Positions 42,496 to 50,478 of a DNA stretch of 64,000 nt are shown in pieces; the stretch's first letter is position 1, and every line of letters begins with the position of its first letter. The stretch spans positions 4,304-68,303 of the forward strand of contig DCLA01000042.1 in assembly GCA_002320815.1 (NCBI GenBank). The letters run 5' to 3'. The translations under genes and the position numbers were made by a program. Origin of the DNA: Myxococcales bacterium UBA1660. GTDB lineage: Bacteria; Myxococcota_A; Polyangia; Polyangiales; Houyiibacteriaceae. Below the pieces are notes generated by a model. That model saw only the letters and a program-made list of their open reading frames with translations, was not told the origin of the DNA and did no database searches.

Positions 42496-43545
42496 CTACG
42501 GAGAGGAGAGCGAAGCGGTCCGAGCGAGGGGCAGGTTGCGCAGATAGCGCGCGACGCGATGCGCGGAGAAGTCCGCGCCATTGACGACGTCGACGAGGAG
42601 ATCGATCAGCGCCTGGGCGGGGTCGGTGACGTCGCAGTGGAAGTCGACGACCGGACCGAAGAAGAAGCTGAGGGCGCGCTTGAGCCCCTCGTTGCCGCAC
42701 GGCTGCGCGTAGTCGGGGAGCGGCACGAGACCCCGACAGGAAGTGCTCGTGTAGAGGTCGAAGCCGCCGAAATCATCGACCACGTGGACGTGGCCGTTCT
42801 GGATCCACTGGTACTCGTTCGGAGGGGTACAGGGGACGATGTCCCCGTCGTTCTCGAAGAGATGCGTCTTGGAGCGGAGGCTGCTGCCGTAGCGGGTCCT
42901 CCACTCGGCCTTGCCGGGGGCCGGTGACCCGAAGGTCATGACTCGCTCGACCGGGAACCCCCGATCGACCAGACGCCGCGCCAGGAGCTGCGCGACGGCA
43001 CCTCCCAGGCTGTGCCCGGTGAGCCAGACCGTCGTCACCCCGTCCGCGCGAAGCGTGTCGAGGGTGTCGACCACCCAGCCGGTGAGGTCCCGCGCGGCGG
43101 TCGCGAACCCGATGTGTGCCCCGCGGAGCTCGGCCGAGGGGTCGACCACCACGGAGGCGTCGAGGGCGAACTCCTGAAAGGAGGAAGACCCCCGAACCGC
43201 GACGACCGCCACGTCTCGGTCCCGAGCGATGATCGCCGCCGTGTTGGACGCCGGCCGCTCCTCGTAGTCGACGTAGTCGAAGCGCGCGGCCCGGACACCC
43301 GCCCGCCGGTCGGCGTCGCTGGTGCCAAAGGCCGCGTTCGAGAGGTTGGCCATGCTGACGGCCCCGGTCAGGAGCTCGGTCGGGCTGGGATCGTCAGCAT
43401 AGATGTCGGCCATCCGGCCGCGAGTGAACGCCGTCCACTCCACCACCTGCGCCTCGACAGGGGTGCCCGAGAGAAGCGCCAAGAGCGCAACAGGAATGAG
43501 GCGCTTCGGAAGCGTGCGAAAAAACAATGGACTGAGCGGGTTCAC
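42496..43545 (-). CDS. Class 3 lipase, secreted
   Basis: A 349-residue alpha/beta hydrolase. GTG 43545 overlaps the upstream stop as GTGA; an ATG at 43572 would overlap more. Signal peptide ends near VEA-QVV. The nucleophile elbow is WLTGHSLGGAVAQLLARR, as in fungal-type class 3 lipases; the acid is probably the Asp in FENDGDIVPC and the base the histidine in FSAHRVARYL. Several cysteines near the C-terminus suggest disulfides. It likely hydrolyses extracellular acylglycerols, in keeping with a predatory or scavenging organism. Confidence 0.88.
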   Translation of the reverse strand: MNPLSPLFFRTLPKRLIPVALLALLSGTPVEAQVVEWTAFTRGRMADIYADDPSPTELLTGAVSMANLSNAAFGTSDADRRAGVRAARFDYVDYEERPASNTAAIIARDRDVAVVAVRGSSSFQEFALDASVVVDPSAELRGAHIGFATAARDLTGWVVDTLDTLRADGVTTVWLTGHSLGGAVAQLLARRLVDRGFPVERVMTFGSPAPGKAEWRTRYGSSLRSKTHLFENDGDIVPCTPPNEYQWIQNGHVHVVDDFGGFDLYTSTSCRGLVPLPDYAQPCGNEGLKRALSFFFGPVVDFHCDVTDPAQALIDLLVDVVNGADFSAHRVARYLRNLPLARTASLSSP

Positions 43546-43907
43546 TCGAGCCGAATGCCGCCCATTTGGCATCCCCAGTTAGAGCCGCTGTTGTCGGCAA
43601 GCACGGTCACGGTTCGTCCCGACAGAAAGGCGGCCTGCGCAGTGCTGAGCATCATCCGGGCTCCCTCGGCAGTCCAAGAGTGACCATCGATGTTCGTGCC
43701 GACGTAGACGTATCCAATCTTGTTGTTGACTCCCGGGTCGCAAAGGTCCTTGTCGGCCTCGATGTAGAAGGAGCCATCCTGATGAACGACGATGCTCTCG
43801 ATCGTGACAGCATACACGCTTGCGTCCCACGCGGATGCATGTCCGGCGTAAAGAGAGAAACAGAAGAGCGCGGCGAGAGACGACAGTGCAATCTTGGTCT
43901 TGTTCAT
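43542..43907 (-). CDS. Small secreted protein coupled to the lipase
   Basis: A 121-residue exported protein; ATG 43907 has AAGGACA upstream. Signal peptide MNKTKIALSSLAALFCFSLY, cleaved near ASA-WDA. The mature ~85 residues contain two cysteines (DLCDPG and NWGCQMGG, probably one disulfide) and strands such as VYAVTIESIVVHQDGSFYIE. Its codons are visibly less GC-rich than those of its neighbours. It is coupled to the downstream lipase by GTGA, so it may be a chaperone, inhibitor or partner of that enzyme; no family recognised. Confidence 0.75.
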   Translation of the reverse strand: MNKTKIALSSLAALFCFSLYAGHASAWDASVYAVTIESIVVHQDGSFYIEADKDLCDPGVNNKIGYVYVGTNIDGHSWTAEGARMMLSTAQAAFLSGRTVTVLADNSGSNWGCQMGGIRLE

Positions 43908-43981
43908 TTGAATGTCCTTGGGCGCGCTGGTTTTGCGCATGGTCGGCCGGGCGAGCCGCGTGGCCGTGGGTAGAGAAGGGT

Positions 43982-43999
43982 GGTAGCCGTCGGGCTATC
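43982..43999 (-). terminator. Hairpin after the Cys-rich lipoprotein operon
   Basis: TAGCC-GTCG-GGCTA (43984-43997) flanked by GG and CC lies about 40 bases past the last stop (44036) on the minus strand. Confidence 0.45.
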
Positions 44000-44035
44000 C
44001 GTCGCGTTCGGTGCTGCAGAGGTCGTGCCAGTCGG

Positions 44036-44635
44036 TCAGGGCGCGGTGAGCACGAGAACGGCGGCCGGGCTCAGTGAGTGGGGCGGGCAGGATTCGTTGG
44101 CCGCAGTGCAAGCATCACAAGAGCCATCGACCGAGCGTGAGCAGGCCTCGAAGAGGTTGACGCAGCCGCTGTTGCAGAGGCACCAGCGGCAGTTCTCGCT
44201 GGGGGTGTTCGCGGCGCATGAGGCTCCGCAGACGTCGGAGATGCAGGCGAGTTCGGCGTTGGTGCAGGCGGCGCAGCCGGTGACTCGGGCGGCGGCGCGG
44301 ACGCATGCGGGGAAGGTGCAGGGAGCGCCCTCGCAGAGGGGGGCGACGCTGCAGCGGGCGAGGAGCTCGGTCAGCCGGGGTGAGCGTCGGAACCGGGCCC
44401 AAGCCTCAGCGTCTTCGCTGGAGCATTCGCTCGGTCCGCCGTCGGGACGCGCGGGATCTGGCCACGGGTGGCCAGCGTCGTCGGGCTCGTTGGGCCGTGG
44501 TTGGCCAGGGGTGGCGTCCGGGAGGCTGGCGTCGGAGCAGGGCGCTCCGTCGGGCTCCGAGCACGAGGGCGGGGCCGGGGCGGGACAGGCCGTCAGGGTC
44601 GAGACGACGAGGAGGAGGAGAGTGCCGAGTCTCAT
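44036..44635 (-). CDS. Cys-rich lipoprotein A (16-cysteine domain)
   Basis: A 199-residue protein, ATG 44635 overlapping the upstream stop by ATGA. The lipobox is LTAC near residue 17. After an Asp/Pro-rich spacer comes a ~105-residue domain with 16 cysteines (CSSEDAEAW ... CRWCLCNSGCVNLFEAC). The same cysteines, at the same spacing in all but two intervals, appear in the gene before it, so the pair are diverged copies. Probably disulfide-rich and surface-exposed. It is the last gene of a five-gene operon led by the FHA-sigma54 activator. Function unknown. Confidence 0.8.
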   Translation of the reverse strand: MRLGTLLLLVVSTLTACPAPAPPSCSEPDGAPCSDASLPDATPGQPRPNEPDDAGHPWPDPARPDGGPSECSSEDAEAWARFRRSPRLTELLARCSVAPLCEGAPCTFPACVRAAARVTGCAACTNAELACISDVCGASCAANTPSENCRWCLCNSGCVNLFEACSRSVDGSCDACTAANESCPPHSLSPAAVLVLTAP

Positions 44636-46128
44636 GGTTCGTTCCACAGCCGCGCTCGGGCCACCCCGACGACGTCCCAGCCCGGTCGGGTGCCCCACTC
44701 GAAGCGCGCGACCTCTTCGTAGGGCTCTCCGCGAATCCACTGCGCGAGGGTGGGAGCGAAGCGCAGGATCACGGCGGTGCCCGATCGTTCCTGGCGCAGC
44801 AGGTAGGTGGCGCTCCCGCTGCGAAACGCGCTCACTCCGAGCAGGTCCGTCGGCCACTCCTCCGCCACCAGCGCCGGCCCGGTCGTGGGCGTGCCGAAGT
44901 CGCTGGTCGTCCAAGCACGGATCTCCATCGCGGCCGCCTCGTCTCCAGTGCTTCGGCGGTACCCCAGGAGCAGCCACCGCACCTCGCCGTCCAGCGCGAC
45001 CGGGAAGCTCTCCAGGACGTCCCAGGAGCGCGGCCAGTCGAGGTCCGCGCGGTGGACCAGGGTGGGGCGGCCCTCGGGGTCGAGTTCGATGGAGGCGACG
45101 GCGGTGTCGTGGGGGGCGGTCGAGCGGTGGAAGACCAAGAAGGGGGCGGCGTCGAGGGCGAACCCGGAGATATGGGTCCAGGGCGGGATGCGCAGGCGAG
45201 CGGGCCAGGCCTCGTCCGTGTGGTCGGAGATCTCCAGCCCCGAGTCGGTCGCCCGGAAGGCGACGATCCGCCCCGTGCCGCGCGCCTCGTCGATGGGCGG
45301 GCGCTGGCCGGATTTGTAGGCCACGAGGAAGGTCGTGGGACCGACCGCGAAGGAGCTGAAGGTGTCCCAGCCGCGACTCCAACGGTCTCGCCAGGGCGGG
45401 ACGGAGCCGAGCTGCCCGTCGGGGAGCGCGGGCGACAGGCGGACCGGACACCGCGCGCCCGAGCAGCGGTCCATCACCTCGAAGAGGTAGTCCTTGCCTG
45501 CGACGGTCAAGGGGACGAAGTCGGTCCACCCTGCCGCTGCGTAGCCGCTCCGCTCCTCGCCCACGGTTGGGGCGTCGGCGACGAAGAGCCGTGACCGGGT
45601 GAAGCCCGTCAACGATTTGCGCCGCACGAGGAGGGGCAGCGCCACCGTGTCCTCGGGCGGCGTCGGATCGGGGTCTGCGTCGCAGAGGCCGGTCGAGGCG
45701 CCCGCGCAGGTCTCGAAGGTCCCGACGCAGCCCGCGTCGCAGAGGCATCGACGGCACTCGCCTTCGGTGCCGAGTCGACAGGCGCTGCCGCACTGCTGCA
45801 TCCCACAGAGCCCCTCGGCGCGCGCGCAGTCGAGACACTCCACGAGCCCTGCGACCTCCGCGAGGCAGCCGCCGAGGTCGCAGGCGTTCACCGTGCAGGA
45901 CGTCTCCTCGCAGGAGCGGACGTCCTCCACCAGCGTCGGCGCGCGGTGGCGGGCGGTCCACGCGGCGATGTCGGCGCTGGAGCAGCTGGGGACCGGTCCG
46001 GCGTCGAGGCCCACCGGGATGCAGCGGTCCTCGTCGGCGTCCGGGAGCGAACCGGGGGGGCACGGGTTCCCATCCGCCAGGCACGCGCCCAACGCCAGAC
46101 AGAGGGCGAGCGGGACTCCGCGCCCCAT
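44632..46128 (-). CDS. Cys-rich lipoprotein B with beta-propeller-like C-terminal domain
   Basis: A 498-residue lipoprotein (lipobox LALGAC near residue 16). Residues about 45-155 hold the 16-cysteine domain found also in the following gene (CSSADIAAW ... CRRCLCDAGCVGTFETC). About 160-498 contains repeated strand pairs with Trp/Asp-rich loops (RSRLFVADAPTVGEE, TFLVAYKSGQRPPIDE, WLLLGYRRSTGDEA), suggesting a beta-propeller. Coupled on both sides by 1- to 4-base overlaps. A ligand-binding or matrix role outside the cell is plausible; no catalytic motif seen. Confidence 0.82.
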   Translation of the reverse strand: MGRGVPLALCLALGACLADGNPCPPGSLPDADEDRCIPVGLDAGPVPSCSSADIAAWTARHRAPTLVEDVRSCEETSCTVNACDLGGCLAEVAGLVECLDCARAEGLCGMQQCGSACRLGTEGECRRCLCDAGCVGTFETCAGASTGLCDADPDPTPPEDTVALPLLVRRKSLTGFTRSRLFVADAPTVGEERSGYAAAGWTDFVPLTVAGKDYLFEVMDRCSGARCPVRLSPALPDGQLGSVPPWRDRWSRGWDTFSSFAVGPTTFLVAYKSGQRPPIDEARGTGRIVAFRATDSGLEISDHTDEAWPARLRIPPWTHISGFALDAAPFLVFHRSTAPHDTAVASIELDPEGRPTLVHRADLDWPRSWDVLESFPVALDGEVRWLLLGYRRSTGDEAAAMEIRAWTTSDFGTPTTGPALVAEEWPTDLLGVSAFRSGSATYLLRQERSGTAVILRFAPTLAQWIRGEPYEEVARFEWGTRPGWDVVGVARARLWNEP

Positions 46129-47234
46129 CAGGTTTCCAGCCCCAGGTCGAACGGGAACGCCAGCAGCGGCGCACCCAGAGACGTGAGGGTGGCGCCGAGG
46201 AGTCGCGTGGGGGCCGTCAGTCGGGTGTCGCCGAGACGCGGGCCTCGGCGGAGACCCAACGCCGCTCCGGTCCCGACGAGCGCGGCTCCCACCACGAGGA
46301 GGACCCAGCGCAGCGCTCCCCGGACGGGCCGCCGGGGCGCGAGGAGAGCGGCTGCCGTCGTGAACACGGCGGCGCCCAGGGCCAGCCCGTTCCCCGCCGC
46401 CCGCGATCGACGGTAGGTCATGGTTCGGCTGAGGAAGCCGCTCTGGTCAGTCGGGGTCGACGTGAGCGGGCTGGCCAACCGAAACGCAGCGATCGTCATC
46501 GCGGTCGCGGAGACCCACGCGACCGCGCCCAGGCCGGCCATGGCCAAGACCGCCGGTCGATGCCAGGGCGACCCCGACGCCGCCGCTGCGGCGACCGCCG
46601 AACTCGACGATCTCTCCGGCGGGCCAGAGGGCCGGGCGCTCGTCTCGCTGGTGCCGCCCTCGGCTTCCACGGTGGGCGAGGTCCACGCGAGCTCGACGCG
46701 CACCTGGTCGCCCGGCTCCAGCGAATACACGGCGGCCGCGCGCCGACCGTCTTCGTTCGTCGCCTCGACCAGGTACTCGCCCGGAGCCAGCCACCGGCGC
46801 GCTCCCGTGCTCGGCGCGTCCTGGTCCGTCCGGGTCACGCGCACGACCGCGCCCACGGGAAGAGCGGGCCAATCGACGCGGGCGACTCGTGGGATCGCTT
46901 CGGCGCGGAGCGCGGCGACCTGCTCCCGCTCGGAAGCGAAAGGTTCCTCCGGCGCGTCCTGCAGAAATCGGTCGGCGAGCTCGAGGAGCTGCGCGAAGCG
47001 CTGGAGGTGCCGGAGCGCGATGATCCAGTTGAACGTCGCGACCGGCGTGGGCGTGGCCTCGTGCGAGGCCCGGAAGTGAGTGGCGGCCTCGGCCCAGCGC
47101 TCGGCCCGGGCCGCCTCCACGCCGGCTTCGAACGAGGCGCGAGCGGCGAGGGCCGCCGAGTCGGGTTGAGCCGCCGCCGTCGAGACCCACAGCGTCGGCA
47201 GCAGGAGAGTGAGCGCCGCGGCCAGGCGAGTCAT
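46128..47234 (-). CDS. TPR-containing membrane protein
   Basis: A 368-residue protein with a signal peptide (MTRLAAALTLLLPTLWVSTA), then a TPR-like helical region (about 25-110: AERWAEAATHFRASHEATPT), a beta-rich PEGA-like module (WLAPGEYLVEATNEDGR) and, after a Ser/Ala/Gly linker, three or four hydrophobic segments in the last 130 residues. Its start overlaps the kinase stop by ATGA and its stop overlaps the next start by one base. Probably a periplasmic sensor or scaffold for the adjacent Ser/Thr kinase; this is inferred from context. Confidence 0.78.
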   Translation of the reverse strand: MTRLAAALTLLLPTLWVSTAAAQPDSAALAARASFEAGVEAARAERWAEAATHFRASHEATPTPVATFNWIIALRHLQRFAQLLELADRFLQDAPEEPFASEREQVAALRAEAIPRVARVDWPALPVGAVVRVTRTDQDAPSTGARRWLAPGEYLVEATNEDGRRAAAVYSLEPGDQVRVELAWTSPTVEAEGGTSETSARPSGPPERSSSSAVAAAAASGSPWHRPAVLAMAGLGAVAWVSATAMTIAAFRLASPLTSTPTDQSGFLSRTMTYRRSRAAGNGLALGAAVFTTAAALLAPRRPVRGALRWVLLVVGAALVGTGAALGLRRGPRLGDTRLTAPTRLLGATLTSLGAPLLAFPFDLGLET

Positions 47235-48607
47235 GGTCCCTGCCAGGTGGTCAGGATGTCGGGAATCTCGGCCCGGCCCGCTCGGCCGTCGGCTTCGAGC
47301 TCTTCGGATGCGCGATGAACCGGTGCCCGGCCTGCGGGGCTCTCCGTTGCGCGCGTGGGTGCTTCCTCGACGGGGATCGGCGCTTCCAGGGGCGGTCGAG
47401 CTGCGCTGCGGGGCGGTTCGTCCTGCGTCGCAACCGGACGCGCCGCCGGGACCTCGGCGACCTCGAATGCTTCTGCGGGCGCCCCGGTCTTCGAGTCACC
47501 AAGACGCGACGATGTGGTCGCGGACCCCCGCGATGCTGCCGTGATCCCGAGAGCGAGGACGGCCACGAGACCCAGCGAGACCCAAATCGACTTCGACCCG
47601 AGCCGGGAGGTCCTCGCGTCTCGGTCGGGCCGTGGCCCTTTGTCATTGGACCGCGCGGAGGTCCCCGGCGCGGGAGCGTCACCATCGGCGCGAGGTGTTG
47701 TCGGGGCGAGGTCCGCGGTGGCGGCGACGGCGGCTCCGACCCAGTCATCCCAGTCCGGAAAGGCCGCGGGATCCGGATTGCTCGGCACCGAGACCTCGGC
47801 GGCCAGCGCCGCTTCGAGCAGCGAACGAGCCATCGACGAGGCGGAGTCGTAGCGCCGTCGCGCCGGCCGCAGCGCCCGGTCGATCGCGCTCGCGATCGAG
47901 CTCGGGATGCTCGGCGCGACGGTGCCGAGAGCGGGTACGTCGGCCCGCGCGATCCGCTCCAAGAGATCGGCGCGAGGTGCGCCCTCGACGGGGAGGCGTC
48001 CGCTCGCTGCCCAGAAGAAGACCACACCGAGCGACCAGAGGTCGGTGCGAGCATCGACCGCCTCCCCAGTGACCTGCTCGGGCGACATGAAGGAAGGTGT
48101 TCCCGCGACTCGGCCCGCTGGATCCGTCGGGCCGCCGCCCGAGTCGGCGATGCCGAAGTCGATGAGCTTCGTCCGCCCGCCATCGTCGAGGACGATGTTG
48201 CCCGGCTTGACGTCCCGATGGACGACGCCGGCGCGGTGCGCGACGGTGAGGGCTCCGAGGAGCTCGAAGGTCCACGCGAGCAACCGTTCCAGATCGACCG
48301 GGCGACTCACGTCGGCGAAGGGGCGGCCGTCGACGAGCTCGGTGACCAGGGCCGGCCGCCCTTCGATGAGGCCGACGTCGAGGACCGCCACGATCCTCTC
48401 GTGCCGGAGTCGACCGAGGACTCGCGCCTCCCTCGTGAAGCGATGGGCGGCGTCGGGGGAGAGCTCCTGGCGGGGCTGCTTCACCGCGACCACCCGTCCA
48501 AGTCGCCGGTCGAGCGCGCGGTGAACGCTCGCGCTCCCTCCATCTGCGAGATGCTCCTGGAGCAGGAAGCGCTCGTCGAGCCGCTCGAGCGGCTGAGTCT
48601 CCTCCAT
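47231..48607 (-). CDS. Transmembrane Ser/Thr protein kinase
   Basis: A 458-residue kinase. ATG 48607 lies two bases after the upstream stop; a longer upstream frame is spurious. Catalytic domain residues 14-270: glycine loop LADGGSASV, K43 in VAVKQP, D132 in VHRDVKPGN, DFG at 150-152, APE equivalent SPEQ. One membrane helix at about 341-358 (IWVSLGLVAVLALGITA) follows a Pro/Ala linker, leaving a ~100-residue acidic extracytoplasmic tail with no known sensor fold. It should phosphorylate the FHA-containing activator encoded just upstream. Confidence 0.9.
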   Translation of the reverse strand: MEETQPLERLDERFLLQEHLADGGSASVHRALDRRLGRVVAVKQPRQELSPDAAHRFTREARVLGRLRHERIVAVLDVGLIEGRPALVTELVDGRPFADVSRPVDLERLLAWTFELLGALTVAHRAGVVHRDVKPGNIVLDDGGRTKLIDFGIADSGGGPTDPAGRVAGTPSFMSPEQVTGEAVDARTDLWSLGVVFFWAASGRLPVEGAPRADLLERIARADVPALGTVAPSIPSSIASAIDRALRPARRRYDSASSMARSLLEAALAAEVSVPSNPDPAAFPDWDDWVGAAVAATADLAPTTPRADGDAPAPGTSARSNDKGPRPDRDARTSRLGSKSIWVSLGLVAVLALGITAASRGSATTSSRLGDSKTGAPAEAFEVAEVPAARPVATQDEPPRSAARPPLEAPIPVEEAPTRATESPAGRAPVHRASEELEADGRAGRAEIPDILTTWQGP

Positions 48608-48609
48608 CG

Positions 48610-50328
48610 TCAAGCGAGTCCGTAGCGCTTCACCTTGTGCGCGAGCGTGCGGCGAGGGACCCGTAGGAGCCGCGCGGCTTCGCTCTGGTTCCCGTCGCTC
48701 GTCTCCAGCGCCGACGCGATGAGCGTGCGTTCGAACGCCTCGACGCGCTCGGTCAACGACGCGGAGCTCTCGGGCGTCGGACCCGCTGGCGAACGGCGCT
48801 CCGCCGGGGAGGGCGCGCGTACGCGGGCCGGCAGCTCGTTCAGGGTGACTCGCGCCGAGGTCGCCAGGGCGGAGGCTCGCTCGACGACGTTCTTCAACTC
48901 GCGGACGTTCCCCGGCCAGTCGTGCACCATGAGCGCATCCAGAACCGCGGGCGCGAAGTCGTTCGCGGAGGTGGCCCACTGCTCGGCCGACCGCCGAAGG
49001 AAGAGGTGTGCCAGCGGTAGGATGTCCTCGGTCCGATCCCTCAGCGGAGGGACCTGGAGCGTGAGGGCGTCCAGTCGATAGAGGAGGTCCTCGCGGAAGG
49101 TGCCCTCGTCGACCATGCTTTCGAGGTCGCGATGGGTCGCCGCCACGACCCGCACGTCCACGCGGATGTCGGCGCTCCCGCCCACGCGACAGAGCGTCTT
49201 CGTCTCGAGAACCCGAAGTAGGGCGGACTGCGCCCGCGCCGAGAGCTCGCCGACTTCATCCAGAAAAATCGTGCCCCCGTCGGCTTGCTCGAAGAGCCCC
49301 TTCGCTCGTTGGTTCGCGCCGGAGAATGCCCCGCGCTCGTGTCCGAAGAGCACGCTTTCCGTCAGCGTGGGAGTGATGGTCGCGCAGTTGAGAGCTTTGA
49401 AGGTCTGGGCCGCTCGAGGGCTCGCATCGTGGAGCGCCCGCGCGGTGAGTTCTTTGCCTACCCCGGTCTCGCCCAGGATCAGAGCCGGCATCGTGGTGCG
49501 AGCGACGCGGCGGATCATCTCGTGGAGCTCGCGCATGGCGGGGCTCACGAGAACCACGCCGTCGGCCTGCGGTTCTCGGCGTGCCGGGCGCGCGCCTCCC
49601 GACCGGAGCGCGTGCAGTGCGACCGTGACGAGCTGGTCGCCATCCTCGGCGTCGCCAGGGAAGCTCGCCACCCCGGCTTCCCAACCATGGTCGTCGACCG
49701 CAGCGCCCAGCCAGGCGGGGAGGGAGTCCGCCGAGAGCTCGGGGAAGGCGACGAGCGCCACCCGCGAGCCCATGGAACGGATGCGGTCGACCGGCCGGAG
49801 CTGAGACGCGACGAGCGCCAGCGCATCGTCCGTGAACTCCGCCGCTCTCAGGGCCACCAGCGTGACCGGCCGGCGCAGTGCCCGCGCTCGCTCGACCTCG
49901 TGATCGACGAAGCGCTGGAAGCTCCGGGGCGCGGCCGGCGCACCGTCGTACGAGGAGGCCAGCGCGACGGTCGCGGTCACGTCGGAGAAGCGTAGGGCGT
50001 CGTCGGGCCCCACCACTCCCTGCCGTGTGCGGACCTCGTCGATGAAGGTCCCGTTGGTGCTCCCGAGATCCTCCACCCGGAGAGCCCCCGACTCCCAGCG
50101 AACCCGCGCGTGTTGGCGCGAGAGTCCCCGCTCGTCGAGGATGACATCGGACGGCGCGGCGCGTCCGATCACCGTGACCTCGCCGTCGCGGAGAGCGACG
50201 GCGGTGGTCACGGAAGGGCCCGTCAGAACCAGCGTAGCGCGGCGCCGAGGACGCGCGCCCACACCGGCGGTGTCGACGAGTGCCGTTGTCGGATTGGGTA
50301 GTCCGGTGGACTCTCGGGCGCCCTCCAT
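48610..50328 (-). CDS. FHA-domain sigma54 activator with degenerate GGDEF-like middle domain
   Basis: A 572-residue transcription activator. FHA domain about 45-120 with GRAAPSDVILDE, LSRQHARV and DLGSTNGTF, which binds phosphothreonine. About 135-245 has the outline of a GGDEF fold (ALVASQLRPVDRIRSMGSRV, EAGVASFPGDAEDGDQLV) without the GGDEF residues. AAA+ about 255-480: Walker A GETGVGKE, intact GAFSGA loop, Walker B IFLDEVGE. Fis-type HTH at the end (NQSEAARLLRVPRRTLAHKV). There is no receiver, so the input is probably Ser/Thr phosphorylation by the next gene's kinase. Confidence 0.88.
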   Translation of the reverse strand: MEGARESTGLPNPTTALVDTAGVGARPRRRATLVLTGPSVTTAVALRDGEVTVIGRAAPSDVILDERGLSRQHARVRWESGALRVEDLGSTNGTFIDEVRTRQGVVGPDDALRFSDVTATVALASSYDGAPAAPRSFQRFVDHEVERARALRRPVTLVALRAAEFTDDALALVASQLRPVDRIRSMGSRVALVAFPELSADSLPAWLGAAVDDHGWEAGVASFPGDAEDGDQLVTVALHALRSGGARPARREPQADGVVLVSPAMRELHEMIRRVARTTMPALILGETGVGKELTARALHDASPRAAQTFKALNCATITPTLTESVLFGHERGAFSGANQRAKGLFEQADGGTIFLDEVGELSARAQSALLRVLETKTLCRVGGSADIRVDVRVVAATHRDLESMVDEGTFREDLLYRLDALTLQVPPLRDRTEDILPLAHLFLRRSAEQWATSANDFAPAVLDALMVHDWPGNVRELKNVVERASALATSARVTLNELPARVRAPSPAERRSPAGPTPESSASLTERVEAFERTLIASALETSDGNQSEAARLLRVPRRTLAHKVKRYGLA

Positions 50329-50478
50329 CTCGCAGTGACAGTACCGGGGAGACGTCGGTCGTCAACCTCGAAAGGTCCCCATCGTCATCGGAAAAAACAG
50401 GGAAAAAGTTCCGGTGTCGCTGTGGGTGGACGAGCTTTCCAAATGTGGCTCTCCGTTCCGCTGTCACGCAATGCGGAT
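50329..50478 (-). promoter_or_regulatory. Promoter region of the FHA activator operon
   Basis: 150 bp between the protease stop and the operon's first start. It contains two poly-A tracts on the plus strand (50391-50407), unusual for this DNA. I find no clear -24/-12 element, so the promoter itself is inferred from position. Confidence 0.4.

Noticed and set aside
39757..42927. Open frame of 1056 codons on plus through the response regulator and beyond
   Set aside because: Low-complexity product; overlaps genes with intact AAA+ and lipase motifs in other frames.
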